From the NCBI RefSeq assembly GCF_003666245.1, contig NZ_MJLZ01000001.1:186001-250000 (forward strand): a stretch of 64,000 nt of DNA, read 5' to 3'. Origin of the DNA: Brenneria alni. GTDB taxonomy: Bacteria > Pseudomonadota > Gammaproteobacteria > Enterobacterales > Enterobacteriaceae. Position numbers and translations under genes: made by a program. The stretch's first letter is position 1; the number at the start of each line of letters is the position of its first letter. Of the stretch, positions 57,339-64,000 are shown piece by piece. The notes beneath the pieces are model-generated. The model did no database searches. It was not told the DNA's origin and worked only from the letters and a program-made list of their open reading frames with translations.

Positions 57339-58493
57339 ATGAACCTGAATACAGAATTCGACATCATCGTCTTTGGCGCAAACGGCTACACCGGTCGTCT
57401 GGTGGCCGAGCATCTGTCGCAGAGGTACGGGATCGGCGGCGAAGTGGTCTGGGCCATGGCCGGACGATCGGCGGCGGAACTTGCCCAGGCAAGGGACGAG
57501 ATCGGCGCACCCAGCAATACGCCGCTGGTGATCGCTGACGCCACCGATCCAGTTTCGCTACGAAAAATGGTTGGCCGGACAAAAGCCGTAATCACCACAG
57601 TCGGGCCATACCAACTTTATGGCTCCGACCTGGTCGCCGCTTGTGCGCAAGCAGGAACGGATTATCTCGATCTCTCCGGCGAACCCCATTGGATGCGCAG
57701 CATGATCGATAAGCACGAGGCGCAAGCCAAAACCAGTGGCGCACGGATCCTGTTCGCCTGCGGCTTCGATTCGATCCCGTCCGAAGTCGGCGTCTGGTTC
57801 TGTCAGGATACGTCGCGCAGGGTGCTGGGCGCGCCCGTCGCGTATGTGAAGGGGCGCATTCGCGGATTCAAGGGCGGTATTTCCGGTGGATCGATGGCCA
57901 GCGGCAAGGCAACAAGAGAAGCGCTGGAGAAAGATCCCGCGCTGGCGGCGGTGATCAACAGCCCCTTCGGACTTACCCCCGGTTTTCAGGGGCCGCCGCA
58001 ACCGTCAGGAACCGAGCCGAAAAACGATCCGGACGTGGGAGACGTGGTGCCTTTCATGCTGGCGGCCATCAATGCCCAGAATGTCCACCGTTCAAATCTG
58101 CTTATGGGGCACGCATACGGGCGTGATTTCATCTATGACGAGATGATGCTCGCCGACGCCACGAAGTCTGCTGCACCGCCGGACGTCAACACACCGTCTG
58201 GCGGTGTTCTCAAGCCGGGTGAAGGCCCCGCGCAGGACGCACGCCAGTCTGGATTCTTCGACATGCTCTTCATCGGCACAGCGTCGGATGGCCGGAAAGT
58301 CCAGATCTCGCTCAAGGGCACCGAAGACCCCGGTTACGGCTCCACACCCAGAATGATCGCTGAGAGCGCAATCTGTCTTGTTCGCTCGCCGGACGTTCCT
58401 GGCGGCGTTTGGACACCGGGCGCCGCGCTTCAGGGCCGACTCGTAGATCGGTTGCAGCAACACGCGGGGCTGACATTCGCCGTGGAGGATTGA
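57339..58493 (+). CDS. Saccharopine-dehydrogenase-like oxidoreductase
   Basis: A 384-residue protein with an N-terminal Rossmann fold (FDIIVFGANGYTGRLVAEHL) and the family segments AVITTVGPYQLYGSDLVAAC and YLDLSGEPHWM, as in the saccharopine dehydrogenase/trans-acting enoyl reductase group. The substrate is unknown. It follows the MFS gene by 17 bases with an AGGAAGG site, so MFS and oxidoreductase form one transcript. Together with the OYE across the operator this suggests detoxification of an electrophilic compound; that is inference. Confidence 0.88.
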   Translation: MNLNTEFDIIVFGANGYTGRLVAEHLSQRYGIGGEVVWAMAGRSAAELAQARDEIGAPSNTPLVIADATDPVSLRKMVGRTKAVITTVGPYQLYGSDLVAACAQAGTDYLDLSGEPHWMRSMIDKHEAQAKTSGARILFACGFDSIPSEVGVWFCQDTSRRVLGAPVAYVKGRIRGFKGGISGGSMASGKATREALEKDPALAAVINSPFGLTPGFQGPPQPSGTEPKNDPDVGDVVPFMLAAINAQNVHRSNLLMGHAYGRDFIYDEMMLADATKSAAPPDVNTPSGGVLKPGEGPAQDARQSGFFDMLFIGTASDGRKVQISLKGTEDPGYGSTPRMIAESAICLVRSPDVPGGVWTPGAALQGRLVDRLQQHAGLTFAVED

Positions 58494-58583
58494 CTGAGCG
58501 AGGGTACAGACTGCAGGCTGACGCCGACCAGTGGTCTGTGTGTCTACAAATAGCTGCCGCTCCTCTGGCTTTCAGCGACTCCC

Positions 58584-60110
58584 TTATTGCTCAGTCCCGG
58601 CTTGCGCAGTCGGTTCGGAAAACAGACAGGTGGCTTTCTGGTGGTCAAGCCATGCAGCGATATCGGGATCTTCGACCCGCTCGGCCACGAGTATCAACGC
58701 AGGATGTTTCAACGCAGCGCTCAGTGCGCTCAACGCGAAGCGACCAGTCGGCGTCACATCCTGCGCCCCCTCGGCAATCTGGCGGTCAAGTCCGCCGAGA
58801 TTCGCCAAAACTCGGTCTAGCCCCTTGATTTTCAATTGTTTCAAGATAGCCTCATCCCGGGGCCGGTTACTAAGTCCCAGCGTCAGCACCCGGCGCAAAC
58901 TGCCGCGCAGTACCACCGGCGCGGTAGTCAATACCGATATCCCCCGTCGCAGCGTACCCGGAGAAACCTCGGTTATATCGATCCCCTGAAGCAGAACCCG
59001 GCCTTTCTCCACCGGCTCGGCACCGGAGAGCACTCGCGCCAATGCATCCGTATCCGTTCCTGGCGGCAAGATCGCGCGATCGCCCGCACCGACATGAAGA
59101 TCAAGCGGTACGTGCGTACCAAGCGGTAGCGCGGCGATGTCGAGCGTAAAGGCACGAGCATCGAGCCGCATCATCGCACGCTCGGGACGCTGCGGCCCCG
59201 ATAACGCACGGACAAGATTATCCCCCGCCACCCGCCAACGCGCAGCACGGCGAACACTCCCCGCCAGATCGCGCATAGGGGCGATCGTCAGCCCCAGCGT
59301 GGCCAACCCGGCGGCCAACATGCTCGCTGGCAAGTCGTGCGCGGTGCCGAGCCACAGGATCGCCGCCCCGGCGACGCCCGCCAGCGCCTCGGGCAGCGCC
59401 ATGAGCGCTTCCGATCCGATACGGGCTGCAAGCGCGGTTTCCGTCAGATCGCGGCTGCGCCTGCGGATCAGCGCCGCCTCGCGCCGCCGTCTGCCTAGCA
59501 TATCAAGCGCAGGCGCAAGCGGCAGGCGTTCGGTCATATCGGCTGCCAACCGGGCGCGACGAGCACGCAACCGCCGTTCCAGCTCGATCAACCGGCAACC
59601 AGCCGGGCCGAGCGCAATAAGCATCGCCACGGTTACAGTAAGGCCGATCACACCAAAGACGGGATCCAGCCAAAACAGTACCGTAACAGCGGCAGGCAGC
59701 ACGATCCCTGATTCAATCAGCCTCGGCAGCCCCAGCCCTGGCCATCCCTTCAACGCCGAAATGTCGCCCACGAAGCGCAGCATCAGATACCCCTTGCGTC
59801 GCCGCGCCAGCGCCGAGGCTGGGCTGCGGGCGGCATGATCGAATAGCGCCAGTCGCACCGCGCAAGCGTAATCCTGCCCCAGCCGTTCAGCGCAAACGCG
59901 AAAGGCCGGGCGCAGAATCGCCAATGTCAGTCCCGCCCCCGCCAGCATCAACGGCCATTGCGGCGGCAGGACTCCATCATTGAGCGACGAGAAAGACGCC
60001 CTCGTCGCCACGGCGATAGCCGCCAGCGCCAGCGCCTGCAAAAGAGCGAGAGCGACAAGGACGGCGATCTGTCGCCCTCTCCCGCCGTCGAGGATGCCAG
60101 GCGGCATCAT
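58584..60110 (-). CDS. CydC-like ABC transporter protein with degenerate ATPase motifs
   Basis: A 508-residue protein with an N-terminal ABC exporter-type membrane domain (hydrophobic segments from 14 to 275) and a C-terminal region in the place of an ATP-binding domain (about 320-500). The Walker A position reads VGAGDRAILPPGTDTDA (340-356) without the GxxGxGK[S/T] motif. The LSGGQ position reads TPTGRFALS, and the Walker B position ALILVAERVED lacks the usual aspartate. It is thus probably unable to hydrolyze ATP alone. ATG 60110 overlaps the preceding NTPase gene as ATGA, suggesting that the two products work together. Confidence 0.8.
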   Translation of the reverse strand: MMPPGILDGGRGRQIAVLVALALLQALALAAIAVATRASFSSLNDGVLPPQWPLMLAGAGLTLAILRPAFRVCAERLGQDYACAVRLALFDHAARSPASALARRRKGYLMLRFVGDISALKGWPGLGLPRLIESGIVLPAAVTVLFWLDPVFGVIGLTVTVAMLIALGPAGCRLIELERRLRARRARLAADMTERLPLAPALDMLGRRRREAALIRRRSRDLTETALAARIGSEALMALPEALAGVAGAAILWLGTAHDLPASMLAAGLATLGLTIAPMRDLAGSVRRAARWRVAGDNLVRALSGPQRPERAMMRLDARAFTLDIAALPLGTHVPLDLHVGAGDRAILPPGTDTDALARVLSGAEPVEKGRVLLQGIDITEVSPGTLRRGISVLTTAPVVLRGSLRRVLTLGLSNRPRDEAILKQLKIKGLDRVLANLGGLDRQIAEGAQDVTPTGRFALSALSAALKHPALILVAERVEDPDIAAWLDHQKATCLFSEPTAQAGTEQ

Positions 60111-61159
60111 GCCGCCTCAACCCGCCGCACCGTACCCGCAAGCGCCGCGAGCCGGTTCGCCTCCGCCGGATCGAGAAGCTGCCCCTTAGTCAGAACGCTG
60201 ATTCCGGTCTCATCCTGCGCCTCGGTCGAGGCCATAGGCGAACAGGAAAGCATCCCGGTCAGGGCGAATGGCCGCAATCCGTGACGTGCAAGTTCCGTCA
60301 CCCCGCCCGAGGCGGCCACCGCATCACCGCAGGCGAAGATCACGCCCGCAAGCCCGGCGCGGAAGCCGGGGTCGGCAATCAGCGCCGCCGTCTCTCGCTG
60401 GAAGATGCCGTCGGCGATCTCCAACACCACGATTTCGGCTCCGGCGCAAACCGCAGCGCCCTTCAGATCCTCAATTCCCTGGAGCACCCGCGACAGCGGC
60501 TCGCCGAAGGTGGTGACCATGCCCGCATCGGTGAAATCGGCGACAAAGGCCACGCCGGAATCGACATATTCGTTAAAATCGCCGAACGAGCCGGTGCCTG
60601 TGCCCTTGAGACTGGCGACCCGCCATCCGGCCAGCGTCAGTCCCCGCGACAGCGCTACTGCGGCGGTGGTCTTGCCCGAATTCATCGCCGTTCCCAACAC
60701 CACGATCACCGGTACGCTAACCGAAGCCGAAGTGCGCGGCAGGGCGAAATCGGCGGTATCCAGCACTCTCCCGTTCGCTCCGATGAGCCGTCCCAACGGC
60801 TGTACTCGCGTCGGAGGCTTGATGCGTTCATGACGGTTAATCATCCGACCCAGGCAACCTCCCCCCGCCAGCATGTCGCAACCGTCGGCGGCAATCTCGG
60901 CCACCCCCTCGAATTGGTCGGGCGCATAGCGCGCACCGCAGGGCAGCACCACCAGATCGCCGGGATAAAGTGTCGAGGGTCGCCCGACGACGAGCTGGAT
61001 GCGCTGGTGCTGGCCGATGGAAACCACGCGTCCGAGGATAAGTTGTCCCGCCGTCGCGGCCATAACATCGGCATCGATCCCGGCGACAAGCGCGGGGTCG
61101 ATACGCCGGGTGGAAAAAGCCCATTTGGCACGGGTGATAGTCGAAATAAAAAAGGTCAT
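60107..61159 (-). CDS. P-loop NTPase of unknown function (DUF1611/BioD-like fold)
   Basis: From ATG 61159 (MTFFISTITRAKWAF), with AGGA seven bases upstream, 350 residues. The first 145 residues look like a beta-rich domain (ILGRVVSIGQHQRIQLVVGR, GDLVVLPCG). The rest is a P-loop domain with Walker A GTAMNSGKTT (156-165), a following LKGTGTGSFGDF segment and a hydrophobic strand VVLEIADGIFQRET. It resembles SIMIBI-class NTPases such as DUF1611 or BioD-type enzymes, not ABC ATPases. The frame runs to 61417 inside the hydrolase gene, so the inner start is preferred. It is the middle gene of a three-gene operon. Confidence 0.78.
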   Translation of the reverse strand: MTFFISTITRAKWAFSTRRIDPALVAGIDADVMAATAGQLILGRVVSIGQHQRIQLVVGRPSTLYPGDLVVLPCGARYAPDQFEGVAEIAADGCDMLAGGGCLGRMINRHERIKPPTRVQPLGRLIGANGRVLDTADFALPRTSASVSVPVIVVLGTAMNSGKTTAAVALSRGLTLAGWRVASLKGTGTGSFGDFNEYVDSGVAFVADFTDAGMVTTFGEPLSRVLQGIEDLKGAAVCAGAEIVVLEIADGIFQRETAALIADPGFRAGLAGVIFACGDAVAASGGVTELARHGLRPFALTGMLSCSPMASTEAQDETGISVLTKGQLLDPAEANRLAALAGTVRRVEAA

Positions 61160-61169
61160 ATTGGTTTCC

Positions 61170-62006
61170 TTATGAGGAGGCAGAGGCAAGTATCTGGGCG
61201 GCAAGGCCTCCCCGCTGGGCGCAGAGGGCAAAATCGTGGCCGCAGCCTGGCAGGAGCGAGAGCGTGACGTCGGGAGCGCTCCCATGCGCCCGCGCAGCGG
61301 CGGCGAAGGCCGCGGCATAGGTTCGGGCGCGGGCCACCCGGTCGCATCCCTGTATTGCATCAAGCACCGGATCGGCACGCAGCGCCGGATCGCGGCCAGT
61401 GTCCTCGGCGCCGACATAGAGCCGCAACGGCAGGCGTAGATATTCGGGAAGTTGCGCCCGGCAGATCGCGGCTATATCAGCCTGGCCCGGCCCTGGTTTG
61501 CGATCTCCGTCCCCCAGGCCGACGGGGAAGGCGATATCGGTATCAGGCAGGCAATACCAGCCTGCGGCGGCGATATGCAGCCGTGCGATGCGCTGCGGGT
61601 AGAGCATGGCAAAACGGTGCGCGAGTTGCGCTCCCCCAGAGAAACCGAACAGCTCTACCCGCGTGGTATTGATGCCGATTCCTTGAAGTTCCCTAAACAG
61701 CGCCAGCAACGCGTGATCGGGACGGCGCACGCCGATACGCTGAAACCCCGGCCAGTCGGTTCGCGAAAAACGCGGTGCCACCAGTACTCGCCCCGCCTCT
61801 AAGGCATGGATGGCGAACGCTTCACGGATCGCCCGCGCATTGCGCGATATACCATGCAATGCCACCAGCGGCGGCAGGTCGGGCCGCCGCTGCTCCGGAA
61901 TCAGAACCCCGGCACATAACCGGCCCTCGGGCAGATGCAAGCGTAAAACCTTCTGACGGAAAGATCTGCACGCCGGGGGAGCATCCTGCAATACGTCCTT
62001 GAACAT
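61170..62006 (-). CDS. Alpha/beta hydrolase
   Basis: A 278-residue cytoplasmic alpha/beta hydrolase. The oxyanion-region strand LVALHGISRNARAI is followed by the nucleophile elbow GFSGG with S123. An acid candidate lies in YVGAEDTGRDP (D202 or D206), and the catalytic histidine is H257 in GCGHDF. It resembles small esterase or polyhydroxyalkanoate-depolymerase-like enzymes. The stop is 10 bases before the NTPase start, so it heads the operon. The substrate is unknown. Confidence 0.85.
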   Translation of the reverse strand: MFKDVLQDAPPACRSFRQKVLRLHLPEGRLCAGVLIPEQRRPDLPPLVALHGISRNARAIREAFAIHALEAGRVLVAPRFSRTDWPGFQRIGVRRPDHALLALFRELQGIGINTTRVELFGFSGGAQLAHRFAMLYPQRIARLHIAAAGWYCLPDTDIAFPVGLGDGDRKPGPGQADIAAICRAQLPEYLRLPLRLYVGAEDTGRDPALRADPVLDAIQGCDRVARARTYAAAFAAAARAHGSAPDVTLSLLPGCGHDFALCAQRGGLAAQILASASS

Positions 62007-62513
62007 AAAAGCCTCCCTTTTATCACTTTATGATAGAGATATATTACATTTTATTAATAGTAGAAAATTTTCTCTGATACCGGTTGTTTGATTAATTTTT
62101 TTAATGACTTAATAAAACATCTGGACAGGCGCCGCGACGCGCCCGGTGCAATCGTAATAACGCAATAAAACCCTCGAGCTTTACTCATCAAAAAACTCAC
62201 CAATCAAATCAAATAGCTTCTGATTCAGCAATATAAAGGTCTGGTGAAGATCGTTTTTTTATTACGAATCCCATTATTGGATAAAAATCTACGTTATATT
62301 CATAAACTCTGTTTGCTGCCATCGAGAAATATTTAAAAACTCCGTCGCATTCGCATATGTTAATTCTTAGTTACATAAAAGTGCCTCAATTTTTATAATA
62401 AGTAATAATCTCTGTGAAACACTGAAAATCAGCGTTTTTTATTGCCCAACATAATAATCAAATTCAATATACCCTCCCCCATCAAAGCCCAGGTCAACCG
62501 TGATGAAACGCAC
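62007..62513. other. AT-rich intergenic region at the right edge of the GC-rich island
   Basis: About 500 bases. Base composition drops sharply from GC-rich to AT-rich at about 62010. This part should contain the promoter of the leftward hydrolase operon. No repeat or gene is evident; an in-frame TTG extension of the next gene (from 62442) is not supported by a ribosome site. Confidence 0.45.
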
Positions 62514-62885
62514 ATGTCTCCCTTCACGCATTTGGCTCTTGATATCGGGCTGACGGACTTTCTTGATTATATAGAACCGCGCCTGGCGGCCGATAGCGCG
62601 GTGTTGTATCAACGTCAGGCATTCCTTGAACGATTGCGGAGCATACCAGCGACTTTGCCAAGCGATTGCATCGAAACGATGCCGATAATGCCCAATTATT
62701 TCTTCAATCAGTTTAATCTGCTGTTAACCCATCATTCCAAGCAGGGAAGATGCACCGCACTGGCGCAAATGGTGCCAGTACGGAAATGCATCAGATCGTT
62801 CGGTTTCGAGAGGACTTTGGCATTTGATGGCTTAGGCGTGGTTATTATTAAATGCGTTAAGGTGTTGGCAACGGCTTTTTCGTAG
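62514..62885 (+). CDS. Hypothetical protein, possibly a relic
   Basis: A 123-residue frame starting MSPFTHLALDIGLTDFLDYI. I do not recognize it. The first 75 residues look like ordinary soluble protein (ADSAVLYQRQAFLERLRSIP), while the end (GVVIIKCVKVLATAFS) reads less naturally, so it may be a truncated gene with a shifted tail. The following stretch 62886-63035 contains broken coding-like sequence (KLRKRPDKLMGYMEYHRENV) in another frame, consistent with decay. Confidence 0.4.
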   Translation: MSPFTHLALDIGLTDFLDYIEPRLAADSAVLYQRQAFLERLRSIPATLPSDCIETMPIMPNYFFNQFNLLLTHHSKQGRCTALAQMVPVRKCIRSFGFERTLAFDGLGVVIIKCVKVLATAFS

Positions 62886-63035
62886 CTGCTTTGCTATCAG
62901 CGGCGTTAGCCACTACTATCCCAATACGATATCCAGAAGTTAGGGCTAGCAGGCGATCTCAAGTTAAGAAAACGCCCTGATAAGCTAATGGGCTATATGG
63001 AGTACCACCGCGAAAACGTATTCAAAAATAGCTAA

Positions 63036-63368
63036 CAAGGCGCTCGTTTGGATGCTACGCCACGTGTCTCGGCCAGCCGCAGCATTTTTGCCCTGGTGGA
63101 TGATCGTGACCGGATGTATTTCGGTTCAAGCCGTGACGACAGCGATAAGGTTGGTTTCCTTGATGAGAAAACCCGTGCGATTTTCGGGCGCAGCTATGCC
63201 GCAGAACCGGACAAGCTGCTCGAACAGCTAAAACAGGATGAAGCGATTACCGAAGCGGATACTTTATTGCTGACCGTGCCGAATCAGTTAGGCGTGGATT
63301 ACAACGTACATGTTATCGAGTCCATTCTGCAACATGTTGCTCCGGCAATGGGCTGGCGCGACGAATAA
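63036..63368 (+). pseudogene. Truncated luciferase-like (LLM) flavin monooxygenase, C-terminal part
   Basis: The open frame after a TAA at 63033 has only a TTG start (63048). It encodes about 107 residues: SASRSIFALVDDRDRMYFGS.. to ..LLLTVPNQLGVDYNVHVIES, ending MGWRDE. This is the C-terminal end of a bacterial luciferase-like, FMN-dependent monooxygenase, normally about 330-350 residues. The first two thirds are missing. Confidence 0.65.
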
Positions 63369-63382
63369 GTCTGAAATGAAAA

Positions 63383-63416
63383 AACGCCTCGCATGTTTTA
63401 TGATATACGAGGCGTT
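63383..63416 (-). terminator. Intrinsic terminator (minus-strand polarity)
   Basis: A perfect 9-bp stem AACGCCTCG/CGAGGCGTT. On the minus strand it is followed by TTTTTT, on the plus strand only by GAATC. It could also stop the rightward fragment above, but less efficiently. 63417-63649 shows no gene. Confidence 0.6.
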
Positions 63417-63649
63417 GAATCTGGATTCGCTAAACAGCGATTGTCTTACGCGTTAGTCTGCGGTTGCCTCAGGGCGTGAAGCGGACATTGTTAACTGAGT
63501 GTTGTGTCTAATCCTGGGAGCAGATCACGCCAGCCTCTGATAGACCCCTCCAAACTCAAGCCACACACTGATCAGATCCCGCAACCTGGTACAGCCTCAA
63601 AAATTACAGGTATAATCCCACAAATTATTCAACTGGTTTAGAAACGAAG

Positions 63650-64000
63650 ATGACAAAACTCACCTTACAAGAGCAGATGCTAAAAGCTGGATTAGTGACC
63701 AGCAAAAAAATGGCCAAAGTCCAAAGAACGGCTAAAAAATCACGAGTTCAGGCTCGTGAGGCAAGAGCGGCTGTGGAAGAAAATAAAAAAGCACAACTTG
63801 AGCGTGATAAGCAGTTAAGCGAACAACAAAAACAAGCGGCTTTGTCTAAAGAGTATAAAGCTCAGGTAAAGCAGCTCATTGAAATGAACAGAATCAACAT
63901 GCCAAAAGGCGATATTGGTTTTAACTTCACAGATAATAATTTAATAAAAAAAATAGTTGTGGATAAGCTTACGCAAGCTCAGTTGATTAGTGGTCGTCTC
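63650..64000 (+). CDS. yaiL: YaiL/DUF2058 family protein (partial at window end)
   Basis: ATG 63650 begins MTKLTLQEQMLKAGLVTSKK, followed by a lysine/alanine-rich helical segment (KVQRTAKKSRVQAREARAAV) and the start of the globular part (MPKGDIGFNFTDNNLIKKI). These match the DUF2058 nucleoprotein-like family (E. coli YaiL, about 180 residues). 117 codons are inside the window, so the C-terminus is cut off. The function is unknown; members have been found associated with the nucleoid or polysomes. Confidence 0.88.
   Translation, partial: MTKLTLQEQMLKAGLVTSKKMAKVQRTAKKSRVQAREARAAVEENKKAQLERDKQLSEQQKQAALSKEYKAQVKQLIEMNRINMPKGDIGFNFTDNNLIKKIVVDKLTQAQLISGRL

Noticed and set aside
60281-61267. A 328-codon plus-strand frame in the GC-rich island
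   Set aside because: It lies antisense to the NTPase gene, which has a Walker A motif and proper ribosome site; GC-rich DNA commonly leaves antisense frames open.

Overview
The window is chromosomal DNA from a plant-associated member of the Enterobacterales. The core genes are near-identical in order and motifs to Escherichia coli. The accessory genes and the dispersed repeats suggest the Pectobacteriaceae (Brenneria, Lonsdalea, Pectobacterium or Dickeya type). The genus is an inference from gene content; no 16S gene is present.

Region 1 (1-32262) is conserved backbone. It holds tktA, loiP, a LuxR-type regulator, speA, metK, sprT, endA, rsmE, gshB, yqgE and ruvX, then fbp/mpl (divergent), purA, yjeT, and the leftward series nnr-tsaE-amiB-mutL-miaA-hfq-hflX-hflK-hflC. 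queG, ahpC and ahpF follow. Its oddities are small: three copies of a GC-rich REP-like hairpin repeat, a 170-bp MITE-like element between yjeT and hflC, and no speB or galP at their usual places.

Region 2 (32500-41200) is the standout. One 2655-codon gene encodes a XopAD/RipS (SKWP-repeat) family protein, a type III effector family known from Xanthomonas and Ralstonia. It has a basic, disordered N-terminus and 17 visible repeats of about 44 residues. After these comes a middle region that resembles the double-psi beta barrel of RNA polymerase beta-prime, with a D-C-D-G-D motif. The C-terminus carries two tandem domains that look like divergent RelA/SpoT nucleotidyltransferases. Degraded coding fragments lie just upstream, one of them the end of a large toxin.

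Region 3 (41337-46889) is an iron-uptake locus: an AraC regulator, an unknown small protein and a TonB-dependent siderophore receptor, with a Fur-like site. It is followed by an IS630-family remnant, an enterobacterial repeat and a Crp-like regulator.

Region 4 (46999-53868) is a chaperone-usher fimbrial operon transcribed leftward (pilin, chaperone, usher, adhesin, minor pilin), plus a short divergent pilin-like gene. tRNA-Gly(GCC) follows.

Region 5 (54328-62006) is GC-rich and looks foreign. One cassette (MarR regulator, Old Yellow Enzyme, MFS exporter, saccharopine-dehydrogenase-like oxidoreductase) is arranged around a perfect 12-bp inverted repeat. The other is a tight three-gene operon: alpha/beta hydrolase, P-loop NTPase and an ABC-type protein whose ATP-binding motifs are degenerate. 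The right end holds an orphan reading frame, a truncated luciferase-like monooxygenase, and the start of yaiL running off the window.
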